Numbered from the stretch's first letter, positions 21,477 to 30,495 are shown. The stretch is 34,363 nt of DNA from Oscillibacter sp. (GCA_017527365.1 JAFXQD010000031.1:1-34363), one strand, 5' to 3'. The notes: a model not told the origin generated them from the letters alone. Made by a program: numbers and translations.

Positions 21477-21692
21477 ATGTATTTTGTAATCGGATTTTGC
21501 GGGGCGTTGGCGTGCCTGTCGCTGTTCGGACTGGGCGCGGCTGTCGGGTGGAACGTGTGCCGCCTGACGCGCAAGAGTTCCGCGCCCGCCCCCCAAATCC
21601 CGCAGGACGCCCAAGACGAACAGGACGCTTTCCGCAAACTGCAAAATTACGGCGTCGCGGACGCCTACGGGCTGAGCCAACAGGAGGGATGA
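21477..21692 (+). CDS. Small single-pass membrane protein between terminase and portal
   Basis: 71 residues. A strong N-terminal hydrophobic segment (about residues 2-26: YFVIGFCGALACLSLFGLGA) is followed by a basic turn and an acidic, Gln-rich tail (DAQDEQDAFRKLQNYG). The ATG at 21477 has an AAAGGAGAG site; it stops four bases before the portal gene. This position is unusual for a structural gene. It could be a holin-like or assembly-anchoring protein, or just a conserved small phage protein; nothing proves a function. Confidence 0.7.
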   Translation: MYFVIGFCGALACLSLFGLGAAVGWNVCRLTRKSSAPAPQIPQDAQDEQDAFRKLQNYGVADAYGLSQQEG

Positions 21693-21695
21693 CCT

Positions 21696-23300
21696 ATGAC
21701 GGAACGCGCCCGCACAAGGGCATGGAGGCTTTACGAATCCGGGCGGGACTACAACAACCGCCTTACCCCCAACCAGTACAGGCTTGTCGAGACCAACACG
21801 GAATTTTTCATCGGGAACCAGTGGCTGAACCTGCCCAACACCCCCGCCATGCGCGGGCTCCCCAAGCCTACTTTTAACATCCTCAAGCGCGTGGCAAGCC
21901 TGTTTATCGCGTCGCTGACAAGCTCCGCCGTGCGGATACGCGCCGAGCCGCTGGAACTGTCCGGCAACGCCGACGCCGCCGCGTTCGCCGACGCCGAAAT
22001 CTCGAACCTTCTGGAGAAGTTCCACTTTGACTACCGCGTCCGCGACGCCCTCTTTGACGGCGCCCAGACCGGCGACTACTGCGCCCACTTCTGGTACGAC
22101 CCGGAAGCGCGCCCCTATCGCGGCAACGGCGCGTTTGAACCCCACCGGGGCGAAATCCGCATGGAGCTTGCGGACGGAATCAACGTCATGTTCGGCAACC
22201 CCCACGACCGCGCTGTTGAAAATCAGCCGTGGATTTTGTTGGTAGGCCGCGACAGCCCGGAGAATCTCCGCCGGGAGGCGGCGCAACGCCGCGCCGACGC
22301 CCCCAAAACCGCCGACGCCCCGTTCTATGCCGACGAAATGCCCGAAACCATCCAACCCGACGCGGAAACCGCCGATTTCCCCGGCGTCGGCGGCAAGTTG
22401 GAACTTGCCGGAGAGGAAAAGGCGCTCTACGTCCTGCTCTACGAGAAAATCCGCAACCCCGACGGCGAAACGACCGTGCATGTCACGAAAGCGACCCGCG
22501 ACGCCGCGATTTACGAGGACATCGACACCGGGCTGAGCGTCTACCCAATCGCGTGGGGGAACTGGGAGAAGCAGAGGAACCAGTACCACGGGCGCGCCCT
22601 TGTCACGGGGCTGATTCCCAACCAGATTTTCATCAACACCCTGTTCGCAACCGCCATGCGCCATATCCAGCTAATGGCGTTCCCGCGAATCGCCTACAAC
22701 GCCGACTTAATCTCCGCGTGGACGAACGAAGTCGGGCAGGCTATCGCCGTGCGCGGGCTCCAACCGGGGCAAAGCGCCGCGTCCGTCGCCGGGGCGATTC
22801 CCGCCCCCGAAATGAGCGCCCAAATCTTTACGCTTATCGACAAGGCTATGGCGTACACGAAAGAATGTCTGGGCGTGTCCGGCGTGCAACTCGGCGACGC
22901 CAACCCCCAAAACACGTCCGCGCTCGCGCTCTTGCAGACTAACGCGGAAATCCCCTTGGAGAACGTCCGCGCCGGGCTCTGCGAGTGGGCGGAGGACATC
23001 GGGCGCATTCTGCTGGACATGATGGGCACCTATTACGGCAAGCGCCCCGCCGTGATAAACGGCGCCGCGACGGAGTTTGATTTCCGCGTGTTCAAGCGCC
23101 TGTGGCTCAACCTCCGGGTGGACGCGGGGGAGGCGTCGCGGTTCGACGAAGCCGCCGCGACGAAAATGCTGGGCGAGCTCCGCCGCGACGGGCTTCTGAC
23201 CGCCGCGCAGTATCTCGAACGCGTCCCGGACAGGCTTTTCCCGCGCAAGGCGGAGCTTCTGGACGAATTGCGTCGCAAAGAGGCCGCCGAAACGACGTAA
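21696..23300 (+). CDS. Portal protein (P22-like)
   Basis: 534 residues. The portal is the dodecameric ring at one capsid vertex through which DNA enters; the terminase docks on it. The N-terminal region (YNNRLTPNQYRLVETNTEFFIGNQW, in pieces near 24-48), the KPTFNILKRVASLFIASLTS segment, the long helical middle (IPNQIFINTLFATAMRHIQ) and the C-terminal LLQTNAEIPLENVRAGL block resemble the portal family of podoviruses and related phages. The ATG at 21696 has an AGGAGGG site; the start is 4 bases after the previous stop. Between it and the next gene a small hairpin (23301-23321) is present. Confidence 0.85.
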   Translation: MTERARTRAWRLYESGRDYNNRLTPNQYRLVETNTEFFIGNQWLNLPNTPAMRGLPKPTFNILKRVASLFIASLTSSAVRIRAEPLELSGNADAAAFADAEISNLLEKFHFDYRVRDALFDGAQTGDYCAHFWYDPEARPYRGNGAFEPHRGEIRMELADGINVMFGNPHDRAVENQPWILLVGRDSPENLRREAAQRRADAPKTADAPFYADEMPETIQPDAETADFPGVGGKLELAGEEKALYVLLYEKIRNPDGETTVHVTKATRDAAIYEDIDTGLSVYPIAWGNWEKQRNQYHGRALVTGLIPNQIFINTLFATAMRHIQLMAFPRIAYNADLISAWTNEVGQAIAVRGLQPGQSAASVAGAIPAPEMSAQIFTLIDKAMAYTKECLGVSGVQLGDANPQNTSALALLQTNAEIPLENVRAGLCEWAEDIGRILLDMMGTYYGKRPAVINGAATEFDFRVFKRLWLNLRVDAGEASRFDEAAATKMLGELRRDGLLTAAQYLERVPDRLFPRKAELLDELRRKEAAETT

Positions 23301-23321
23301 CATCCGCGCTTATGCGCGATG
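23301..23321 (+). other. RNA hairpin between portal and scaffold genes
   Basis: CATC-C-GCGC TTAT GCGC-GATG, an 8-base stem with one bulge and a 4-base loop. No T run follows, so it is more likely an mRNA processing or stability structure than a terminator. Confidence 0.5.
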
Positions 23322-23354
23322 TGATAAATTCAACCGTTAGAAAGGAGCGTTCCC

Positions 23355-23660
23355 ATGAACGAACAGCAGACCGTACCCGCAAGCCCCGCGCCCGACGACG
23401 CGCCGCCCGTCGCAAGCCCCGCGCCCGACGCGCCCGCGAATCCCGTTGACGCCGCGCCCGCGAATCCCGTTGACGCCGCGCCCGCCGCAGTCGAGCCCGA
23501 TTACCGCGCCATGTGCGAAAGCCTCCGCCGGGAAAACGAAATCCTCCGCCACAACGCGCAAATCGCGCAGTCGGCGCCCGTGCGGAGCGTGACGGGCGGC
23601 GGCTCCGCCGCGGAACCCGCCGACGATTTCCTGCGCGGCTTCGATTCCGACGCATGGTAA
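23355..23660 (+). CDS. Scaffold-type protein of the capsid operon
   Basis: 101 residues, placed between portal and capsid as scaffold genes are. The N-terminal half is Pro/Ala/Asp-rich with a perfect 24-base tandem repeat (23430-23477) giving two copies of ANPVDAAP. A short helical part (YRAMCESLRRENEILRHNAQ) and the C-terminal acidic/aromatic DDFLRGFDSDAW follow. Scaffold proteins commonly use such a C-terminus to bind capsid subunits during prohead assembly. The small size is unusual, since P22 scaffold is about 300 residues. The ATG at 23355 has an AAAGGAGCG site. Confidence 0.7.
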   Translation: MNEQQTVPASPAPDDAPPVASPAPDAPANPVDAAPANPVDAAPAAVEPDYRAMCESLRRENEILRHNAQIAQSAPVRSVTGGGSAAEPADDFLRGFDSDAW

Positions 23661-23678
23661 AAGAAAGGAAGATGTGCT

Positions 23679-24659
23679 ATGCCGAACCCTAACGCAAACC
23701 TCGCCTCCCGCTACTCCGCGAAAGTGGACGAACGCTTTGCCGCCGTCTCTCAGGCCGCGCTCGCCCTCAACAACGATTACCGCTTTGCGGGAGTGCGCAC
23801 CGTCAACGTCTATTCGATTCCCACGGTGCCCCTCAACGACTACACCCGCTCCGGGCAGTCCCGCTACGGCTCCCCCGCCGACATCGAAAGCAGTCTGCAA
23901 GAGCTGACCGTCACCCGCGACCGCGCTTTCTCGTTCGTCATCGACCGCGCCGACCGCGACCAGTCGCGCATGAACATTGACGCCGGGCGCGCCCTGTCGC
24001 GGGAAATCCGGGAAGTCGTCGTGCCGGAATACGACGCCTACTGCTTCCGCAAGATGGCCTTGACCGCCTGCGCGAAAGGCAACACCGCCGCGACGGAGGC
24101 GACTAAAAGCAACGCCTACGAACTGTTCCTCAACGCGCAGGAATCCCTCGGAAACAGCAACGTCCCGGACACCGGGCGCGTGTGCTTCTGCTCCTATAAG
24201 TTCGCAAACCTGCTCAAGCAGGACCCCGCTTTCATGCGCTACGGCAACATCTCCCAAACCATGCTCGCCAAGGGCGTTTTGGGGGAAGTTGACGGCACGC
24301 GGATTGTGAAAGTTCCGGCGTCGCGGCTCCCGGCGGGCGCGGCGTTCATCCTGACGCACCCCGTCGCCGCCTGCGCCCCCAAGCAGTTGGAGGACTACAA
24401 AATCCACGACAACCCGCCGGGAATCTCCGGCTGGCTGGTCGAGGGGCGCATCCTCTACGACTGCTTCATCCTCGACGAGAAGGCGGACGCGGTCTGGTAC
24501 CACGGCGCCGCCGTCGCGGAGGAGGGCGGCGGAACGTCCGGAAGCGGAAGCGGCTCCGGAAGCGGAAGCGGCTCCGGAAGCGGCTCCGAAAGCGGCGGAA
24601 CGTCCGGAAGCGGCTCCGAAAGCGGCGGAACGTCCGGAGGCGAAAGCTCCGGAGGCTGA
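23679..24659 (+). CDS. Major capsid protein with C-terminal Gly/Ser tail
   Basis: 326 residues. The body (about 1-282) has the usual capsid layout for an HK97-fold coat protein: N-arm, RAFSFVIDRADRDQSRMN, the SREIREVVVPEYDAYCF long helix and FCSYKFANLLKQDPAFMRYG with ILTHPVAACAPKQLEDYKI near the end. It then runs into 44 residues that are almost only Gly and Ser with a few Thr and Glu (24525-24656). Such a tail is not part of the fold and would project from the particle. The ATG at 23679 is preceded by AAAGGAAG. Assignment as capsid rests on operon position and this layout, without a database search. Confidence 0.85.
   Translation: MPNPNANLASRYSAKVDERFAAVSQAALALNNDYRFAGVRTVNVYSIPTVPLNDYTRSGQSRYGSPADIESSLQELTVTRDRAFSFVIDRADRDQSRMNIDAGRALSREIREVVVPEYDAYCFRKMALTACAKGNTAATEATKSNAYELFLNAQESLGNSNVPDTGRVCFCSYKFANLLKQDPAFMRYGNISQTMLAKGVLGEVDGTRIVKVPASRLPAGAAFILTHPVAACAPKQLEDYKIHDNPPGISGWLVEGRILYDCFILDEKADAVWYHGAAVAEEGGGTSGSGSGSGSGSGSGSGSESGGTSGSGSESGGTSGGESSGG
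24525..24656 (+). repeat. Gly/Ser-coding repeat tract in the capsid gene
   Basis: 132 bases built from GGAAGC/GGCTCC blocks and two near-identical 30-base units beginning GGAACGTCCGGAAGCGGCTC. The tract can change in length by slippage, giving variable tail length. Confidence 0.8.
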
Positions 24660-24675
24660 TTGACCCGCAGGAATC

Positions 24676-24702
24676 GCGGGAGGCTCTGCGCGGGCCTCCC
24701 GC
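24676..24702 (+). other. Hairpin between capsid and gp4-like genes
   Basis: A 9-base perfect stem, GCGGGAGGC (24676-24684) with GCCTCCCGC (24694-24702), loop of 9. No T run follows, so it looks like an mRNA structure that might adjust levels between capsid and tail genes. Confidence 0.6.
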
Positions 24703-24720
24703 AACGGCAAAGGAGGACTT

Positions 24721-25332
24721 ATGCAATACCGCACGGTCAAACGCGCCGTACTCGAACTTATCGACCGGCACAGCGTCGCGGGGGAGGAGATTTCCCCCGC
24801 CTATAACAACCAGTCCGACGCGCTCCGCCGCATTCCCGGATTGGTCAACCAAGCCCTGCTGGACATCCGCACGGGGCCCGCGCCCGAAAGGAGCGTCTGC
24901 CGCCTCGACGGCGGGGAGCGCCTGCCCGACGGGCGCCGCCGCCACGCGCTTCCCGGCGATTTCTGGCGGCTCTGTTCGGGCGGCGTCCGCAAGCTCTGCG
25001 CCGACGGCGCCCGCCCCGCCAACGATTACGAGCTCTGGGGCGAACGCGCCATTGTGACCCCGGAAGGCTCCTACTCGGCGGAATACTACCACTACCCCGC
25101 CCTGCTCCCCGACGACCCGACCGACGAGTACGAGTGCGGGGAGACGGCGGAAGTCCTGCGCCTCGCGTGCCTGTACGCCGCCGCCTGCCTTATGCGCACG
25201 GAGGACGAGTTCGCCTACGCGACGCTTTACGAAGAGTACGAAACGCGCCTGAACCGACTGACGCCCGCCGTCGTCGCGGAAGTGGGGGCGGTCGCGGACG
25301 CATACGGCTTCACGGGAGGCGATTTTGAATGA
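24721..25332 (+). CDS. Head-completion / tail accessory protein (P22 gp4-like)
   Basis: 203 residues. The N-terminal MQYRTVKRAVLELIDRHSVAG, the NNQSDALRRIPGLVNQALLDI helix, the HALPGDFWRL turn and the C-terminal helical part (VLRLACLYAAACLMRTEDEF) fit a gp4-type adaptor that closes the portal after packaging. ATG at 24721 with an AAAGGAGGACTT site. It ends with an ATGA overlap to the next gene, so the two are translationally coupled. Based on position and general layout. Confidence 0.65.
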   Translation: MQYRTVKRAVLELIDRHSVAGEEISPAYNNQSDALRRIPGLVNQALLDIRTGPAPERSVCRLDGGERLPDGRRRHALPGDFWRLCSGGVRKLCADGARPANDYELWGERAIVTPEGSYSAEYYHYPALLPDDPTDEYECGETAEVLRLACLYAAACLMRTEDEFAYATLYEEYETRLNRLTPAVVAEVGAVADAYGFTGGDFE

Positions 25333-27392
25333 CGACGCCCAAACGCCGCGAAAAAACCTTCACGTTCGCCCCGCTCGACGGCGGCTTGAACCTGCGCGAC
25401 GCCGAAATCAACCTGAAAGACAACGAATCGCCAGAAATGGAAAACCTCTGGTGGGAGGACGGGGGCTTGCGGTCGCGCCCCGGACAGCAAGTCGCGGCTT
25501 CGGGCTGGGGCGGCGGCTCCTACTCCGGCTACCAGTTCGGCGCCCGCGATATTGTCTACGCCGCGGCGGGCTTTGAAGAAGGGATTGTGGCGCATATCGG
25601 CGCTTCCCTCTACACTTGGCACGGGCGGTTCTCGGAACTGCGCCGCGTGGACGGGCTTTCCGCCGTCGTGACGGGCGTCCCCCGCAACGCCGGGACGTTC
25701 TTCCGCTCCGGGGGCGCCCTGTACTACAAGAATATCGGGGGGTTCTTCCGCCTGACCTACGACGCCCGCCACTCTACGCTTGCCTCCCCCTTCACGCTGA
25801 CCCGCGTCGCCGACGACGCCTATATTCCGACGGTTCTTGTCAACGCCGACCCCGCGTCCGGGAAGGGCGACGAGTACGAAAGCCCCAACTGCCTCTCGCC
25901 GTTCAAGCGCGTCCTCTACACGCCGACGGCCTCGCGGGAAACCGCCGTCCGCACGGGCAACGGACTGCAACGCGCTTTCGTCGTGGGCGCGACGGCGGCG
26001 CAGAACCTGCGCGGCGTCCCCGCCGTCTACGCCGACAACGCCCTCCTGAAACCCGCGCTCTACTCCGCCGACATCCGCACGGGAACCGTTATTTTCAACG
26101 CCCCGCCCGCCGAAGGCGTGACGCTCACGTTTGAGCTTGCCATCGGCGCCCTGTCCTACAAGCTCCCCGAAGAGAACGTTTCCGACGTGGCGGAAGTCAA
26201 GGTTGACGGCCTGACCATGACGCCGGGGAGCGATTACACAGTAGATTTGAGCGGCGGCGTCGTGACGTTCGCGGAAGCCCCGCCCGCCTCCGGTGCCAAC
26301 TCCGTCGCAATCACTTATAGCAAAGCCGACGCCGCCGCGCTCGCCGAAGTGACGGGGTGCCCGTGCGCGGGGACGGCGGGCGACGGGACGGTTTTTGTCG
26401 GCGGCGCGTTGGCGCGCCCGAACGCCGCGCGCTGTTCCGGACTGGCGGGAGGCGTCCCCGACGCCTCTTACTGGCCGCTCGACGCCAAAACGTTTGTCGG
26501 CGGCGGCGTAACCGCGTTCGGCGGCTCCGTCGTGTTCCAGCCGGGGCAAATCGGCAGGCTTACGCCGTCCTTTAAGACCGTCAACGGCGCCCGGCGCGTC
26601 TCCTTGGCGTACTCCGCGACCCATGAAAATATCGGCTGCGACCTGCCCCGCTCCGTGCGGTTCGTCGGGAATCATTGGCTGTTCGCCAACAAATCCGGGG
26701 GCGTCTACCAACTGCGCGAAAACGGCGCGGCGCGGCTGTCCGAGAAAATCAACGGCTCCGACACGCGCCCCGGACTGCTCTATGATTTCCGCGTCGCGGG
26801 CTCCGCGCCCGTCTGCTCCCTCGACGACGGGAAGCGCTACTGGCTCGCCGTCAACGGGCACGTATGGCTCTGGGATTACTCCGTCTCCGACGAGAAAAAC
26901 CCCGTCTGGTTCTACTTCACCGGGCTGTCGCCCCGCGCCTTGGCTATGCGCGACGGCGCGCCGCTCCTGCTGGATACGCCCCGCGTCGTGCGCCTCGGCG
27001 CCGTTTACAGCGACTTCGGCGAGCCTATCCGCAAAGTCTGCCAGTTGCCCGCCCGCAATTTCGGGAGTTACGACCGCCTGAAAAACGTGCGCTCCGTGCT
27101 GTTCTCTCTCCGCGCCGACGAGCCGTCGGAAGTCTCCGTGACCTACGAAACCGACTACGAGACCCGCGCCGACGCCGTGCCGCTGTCCGTGCCCGGCTAC
27201 GACCGCCTGACCGAACGGGATTTGGAAGTCCGGGATTTGAGCGTCCCGCGCCGCGCCGCCGCCTTCCGGAGGAGACCCGAATGCAGGCACGTCCGCCACT
27301 TCGCCGTGAGGCTGGAAAACAACGCCGCAGGGCAGGATTTGGCGCCGTATTCCGTTGAAATCCAAGTGCGCTACGAGGGGAGGGAGAAATAA
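25329..27392 (+). CDS. Tail hub / DNA-stabilisation protein (P22 gp10-like)
   Basis: 687 residues, beta-rich with a beginning typical of gp10-like proteins: FAPLDGGLNLRDAEINLKDNESPEMENLWWEDGGLRSRPG (seen in pieces near residues 13-52). Repeated blade-like strands and GSVVFQPGQIGRL, YWLAVNGHVWLWDYSVSDEKNPVWFYF suggest a beta-propeller. In P22, gp10 joins the portal and gp4 to the tail and keeps DNA from leaking out. An ATGA overlap with the gp4-like gene and a one-base overlap with the fibre gene show tight coupling. Confidence 0.7.
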   Translation: MTTPKRREKTFTFAPLDGGLNLRDAEINLKDNESPEMENLWWEDGGLRSRPGQQVAASGWGGGSYSGYQFGARDIVYAAAGFEEGIVAHIGASLYTWHGRFSELRRVDGLSAVVTGVPRNAGTFFRSGGALYYKNIGGFFRLTYDARHSTLASPFTLTRVADDAYIPTVLVNADPASGKGDEYESPNCLSPFKRVLYTPTASRETAVRTGNGLQRAFVVGATAAQNLRGVPAVYADNALLKPALYSADIRTGTVIFNAPPAEGVTLTFELAIGALSYKLPEENVSDVAEVKVDGLTMTPGSDYTVDLSGGVVTFAEAPPASGANSVAITYSKADAAALAEVTGCPCAGTAGDGTVFVGGALARPNAARCSGLAGGVPDASYWPLDAKTFVGGGVTAFGGSVVFQPGQIGRLTPSFKTVNGARRVSLAYSATHENIGCDLPRSVRFVGNHWLFANKSGGVYQLRENGAARLSEKINGSDTRPGLLYDFRVAGSAPVCSLDDGKRYWLAVNGHVWLWDYSVSDEKNPVWFYFTGLSPRALAMRDGAPLLLDTPRVVRLGAVYSDFGEPIRKVCQLPARNFGSYDRLKNVRSVLFSLRADEPSEVSVTYETDYETRADAVPLSVPGYDRLTERDLEVRDLSVPRRAAAFRRRPECRHVRHFAVRLENNAAGQDLAPYSVEIQVRYEGREK

Positions 27393-28948
27393 TGCCGAAC
27401 GACGCGCCCGAACTGATTCCCCGGTTGCAGTACACGAAAAACTGGGAGAACCCCGCCGACTACGCCACGCGCCAGAACAACGAGGTTCAGAACCGCAAGG
27501 ACATTCAAAGCCTGTTCGCGGAGATTGCAACGTATATCAACAACGTGATGTTGCCCCGCGCCGAACAGCTCATTTCCGAGGGCGGGGGCGGCGGCGGGGG
27601 CGGCGCCTCCGGGGACTTCCTGCCGCTCGACGGCGGGACGATGCGCGGCGTCCTGCGCCTGTGCCGCAACCCCGAATTTAACGCCGAGGCCGCCACGAAA
27701 CAGTACGTGGACGGCGTCGCCGGGAGCGTCGCGGCGGACGCCGACGCCGATATTACCGCCGTCCGGCAAACCGCGGAGGCGTTGGAACTGCTCGCCCAAA
27801 GCCACGACGGGCAAATTTCCTCTTTGACCGTCCGCGCCGACGAAATTTCCTCCGCCGTGCAGAACCTCGACGGCGAAATCTCGACGCTTTCCCAGACGGC
27901 GGGCGCCATCGAAACCCGCGTCACGAACGCCGAGGGCGGGCTGTCCGCCATTGCGCAGACCGTCAACGGGATTACGCTTTCCGTCTCCACCGTGACCGAA
28001 AACGGGGAGGTTTTCGCAAGGCTCACATTGCGTATCGGAGAGCAGGAACTTTACGGCTATATCAAGCTGGAAGGCAACGCGGATATTTCCGGACAGCTTT
28101 CCGCCGAGGCGCTGTACGCCGGGTACGGGGAAGTCGCAAACCTGACGGTTGACGCGTTCAACACGTCGCGGCGCATTGTGCGGTACCTCGCGGGCGACGC
28201 GTCCGACGATAACTTTATCCGCGCTCGCGGGCAGTCGCTGGAATGGGTGACCGCCCGTCGGACGGGCGGGACGGAACAGGCGAAAAACCCCGACGGCGCC
28301 CCGCTGTACTGGCCTGTCAACGTCTCCGGGCTGTCTCGCGGCGCCGACGGCTACCCCGTCACGGGGCAGGGGGAGCGCGTTTTCACGACCACCGCCCCCA
28401 CCGAATACCCCGTGCAAGTCTACGCGTATGCGGAAGAGGTCAAGCGCGGGATTTCCTTCGAGCCCGTCAACGGAATCTATTCGCCTATCGACCGCTTCGG
28501 CGCGGGGAACGCGTCCGGAAACAACCGGGCTTGGATTCTCAAGACCGCCGACGGCTTCGACATCCGCTATTTGACGCCCGACAACGTGGAAATTGGAATC
28601 CGCATGACGGCGGACGGCAAACTCATCGCCGACGGGCTGGAGTACGACGCCGACAAAATCCGCGCCTTGCTGGGGCTGTCGGGGGGCGGCGGCTGGCTGG
28701 ACTTGACGCGAATCAACGCCGACGGCTCCGCGTCGGGGCTGGTAGTCGACGCCGACGGCTACGCCGATTTGAAGGGATTGCGCAAAGTGACCGCGCTGGA
28801 CTTCTCGAACATCGAAACGTCGGGCTTTTCGGAGACCCTCGACGGCGGAATCTACAACGCCTACCGCGTCACGCGGGACGCGTCCGGGCGGATTTCGTCC
28901 GTCGTCGACGCCGCCGGACACGAAACCGTCGTCACGTGGGGCGCCTGA
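27392..28948 (+). CDS. Tail fibre / receptor-binding protein
   Basis: 518 residues. An N-terminal virion-anchoring part (about 1-60) is followed by a run of eight glycines (near 64-71), then a LPLDGGTMRGVLRL segment as in many phage fibres. Heptad-like helices (about 105-200: ISSLTVRADEISSAVQNLDG and IETRVTNAEGGLSAIAQTVNG) are a likely trimeric coiled coil. The C-terminal half is beta-rich (about 215-518). Such fibres bind the host surface. The C-terminus would set specificity; no chaperone or enzyme motif was seen. ATG at 27392 overlaps the previous stop by one base. Confidence 0.75.
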   Translation: MPNDAPELIPRLQYTKNWENPADYATRQNNEVQNRKDIQSLFAEIATYINNVMLPRAEQLISEGGGGGGGGASGDFLPLDGGTMRGVLRLCRNPEFNAEAATKQYVDGVAGSVAADADADITAVRQTAEALELLAQSHDGQISSLTVRADEISSAVQNLDGEISTLSQTAGAIETRVTNAEGGLSAIAQTVNGITLSVSTVTENGEVFARLTLRIGEQELYGYIKLEGNADISGQLSAEALYAGYGEVANLTVDAFNTSRRIVRYLAGDASDDNFIRARGQSLEWVTARRTGGTEQAKNPDGAPLYWPVNVSGLSRGADGYPVTGQGERVFTTTAPTEYPVQVYAYAEEVKRGISFEPVNGIYSPIDRFGAGNASGNNRAWILKTADGFDIRYLTPDNVEIGIRMTADGKLIADGLEYDADKIRALLGLSGGGGWLDLTRINADGSASGLVVDADGYADLKGLRKVTALDFSNIETSGFSETLDGGIYNAYRVTRDASGRISSVVDAAGHETVVTWGA

Positions 28949-28962
28949 GAGGGGGAACCGCT

Positions 28963-29358
28963 ATGGACAACGAAAGCCGCCTGCGCGGTTATCTGACGGG
29001 CGCCGCGCTCCACAGAAACCTGCGGGCGCCGCAAATTTCCCCCGTCCCTATCGCGTCCATGTCGGCGACGGGAATCGCGGCGGACTTGGAATGGTTCGCG
29101 GACTTGTCGGGCGTGGCGGCGCTGACCAAGATTTCCGCCGAGTACGTCGGCGCCGTCTACGCCTCTTACAGCTACGACGGGCGCAATTATACGGCGCCCG
29201 CGCCGCTCCCCGAACTGCTCCGCACGAACCCGGCGCGGCTGTTCGCGGGCGTCCGCCGCGACGCCCCCTCGCTCCGCTTCCGCTTCCGCCTCGCCGACGA
29301 CGCCGCCGACTTGTCAAGTTTCACGCTCTGGGGCGTGTTCGCCCGCGATTTGCCTTGA
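28963..29358 (+). CDS. Unknown protein of the particle operon
   Basis: 131 residues, no family recognised. Beta-rich pattern such as VGAVYASYSYDGRNYTAP and LRFRFRLADDAADLSSFTLWGVF, which would fit a small beta-sandwich like a fibre-associated or baseplate-type accessory protein. The ATG at 28963 has a GAGAGGGGGA site, 14 bases after the fibre gene. A longer open frame upstream lies in another frame inside the fibre gene and is a shadow. Confidence 0.6.
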   Translation: MDNESRLRGYLTGAALHRNLRAPQISPVPIASMSATGIAADLEWFADLSGVAALTKISAEYVGAVYASYSYDGRNYTAPAPLPELLRTNPARLFAGVRRDAPSLRFRFRLADDAADLSSFTLWGVFARDLP

Positions 29359-29369
29359 AAGGAGTTTCC

Positions 29370-29840
29370 ATGCCTTACGACGAAGAAAGTTTTCTGGACG
29401 GGCTCGCCTGCGGGCTCGCCGCCACCGACGGGCGCCCCATTGCCGCGACGCGCCAAACGCTCTTGACGGGCACCGAACGCATGACCGGGACGCTTCCCGA
29501 CGGCGCCTTTGACACGTTCGTGAGCCGCGTGGCGATTCTTACGCCGTCGCCCGCCGTGATTCTCTACGAGTACGGCGCCCCCGGCGAAACGCCTGCGCGG
29601 GAATGCCGCCGGGTCGCCGCGTCGGGGGAGACGCAGACCTTTTACCACGTCGCCCAGATTGCGCGGGGCGTTTCCTTGCGCGATTTCCGCTACGCCGCTT
29701 ATCTCGTGCGGCAGGACGACGCCGAAACCCGTTTTGACGCCCGGTTCATGTCGTTCCCCTATTACGCTTCCGGCGCGTCCTATCTTTACCCCGGAAGCCC
29801 CGAACTCGTCAATGTCTGGTGGGTTCGCACTTCCCAATGA
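29370..29840 (+). CDS. Unknown protein of the particle operon (156 residues)
   Basis: 156 residues. Globular, mixed with strands AVILYEYGAPG, AQIARGVSLRDFRYAAYLVR, and an aromatic C-terminus (VNVWWVRTSQ). No signal peptide or membrane segment. AAAGGAGTTT ribosome site before the ATG at 29370, 11 bases after the previous gene. I do not recognise the family; by position it is probably a tail or fibre accessory protein. Confidence 0.6.
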   Translation: MPYDEESFLDGLACGLAATDGRPIAATRQTLLTGTERMTGTLPDGAFDTFVSRVAILTPSPAVILYEYGAPGETPARECRRVAASGETQTFYHVAQIARGVSLRDFRYAAYLVRQDDAETRFDARFMSFPYYASGASYLYPGSPELVNVWWVRTSQ

Positions 29841-29858
29841 CAGAAAGGAGGATTCGTT

Positions 29859-30482
29859 ATGCAGGAACGCAAGGCCGCGCCCGGCTCGACCATAGAATTA
29901 GGGCGGCGCTGGGAACACCGCGCCCGGCGCATTGTCTTTGACATCTCCGAATGGGTCGGGGAGTACGGCGCGGGCTCCGTGCGGCTGCTCCATCAGCGCC
30001 CCGACGACGCCGCGCCCTATCCCGTCGCCGTCACGAGGGCAAACCCCGACGGGACGCCGCACCCGGACGGGACGCTTGTCCTTTGGGACGTAACCAACGT
30101 TGACACCGCGCAGGGGGGCGGAGACGGGCGTTACGGCAAGGCCGAACTGCGCTATTACGCCGGGACGGAGGGCGCGGAGGAGTTCCTTGTAAAGAGCGAC
30201 GTTTACAAGACGGTCACGCTTGACGCGCTGGGCGCGTCGCTGGCAAACGCCCCGGAGGGGGAAGAGGACTGGCTCGCCGCGCTTCTGGGCTCCGTCAACA
30301 ACATGGAAGGAAGCGTAAGCGCGGCGCAGGTTGCCGCCGCCAACGCCGACGACGCCGCCAATACCGCCCGCGCCGCCGCAATCGCGGCAAGGGCGGCGCA
30401 GTCGGAGGCGGAAGCCGCCCGCGACGCCGGGGCTCCGGGCGAACTCGCCGACGCCGTTTTGTGCCTCGGCGCGGGAATTTAA
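29859..30482 (+). CDS. Putative fibre-like accessory protein with coiled-coil end
   Basis: 207 residues. The N-terminal half (ARRIVFDISEWVGEYGAGSVRLLHQRP, then ELRYYAGTEGAEEFLVKSDVYKTVTLDAL, in pieces) has the beta-rich layout seen in BppU-type baseplate/upper-fibre N-termini of Gram-positive phages. The second half (about 150-195: Ala/Asp-rich, AAQVAAANADDAANTARAAAIAARA) is a strongly Ala-rich helix, probably a coiled coil. AGAAAGGAGG ribosome site upstream of the ATG at 29859. Confidence 0.6.
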   Translation: MQERKAAPGSTIELGRRWEHRARRIVFDISEWVGEYGAGSVRLLHQRPDDAAPYPVAVTRANPDGTPHPDGTLVLWDVTNVDTAQGGGDGRYGKAELRYYAGTEGAEEFLVKSDVYKTVTLDALGASLANAPEGEEDWLAALLGSVNNMEGSVSAAQVAAANADDAANTARAAAIAARAAQSEAEAARDAGAPGELADAVLCLGAGI

Positions 30483-30495
30483 GGAGGTTTTCAGC

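Noticed and set aside
19872..22664. Long antisense open frame of 930 codons across terminase and portal genes
   Set aside because: It is a GC-rich shadow with Arg/Gly/Val-biased composition and no ribosome site; the plus strand holds clear terminase and portal motifs.
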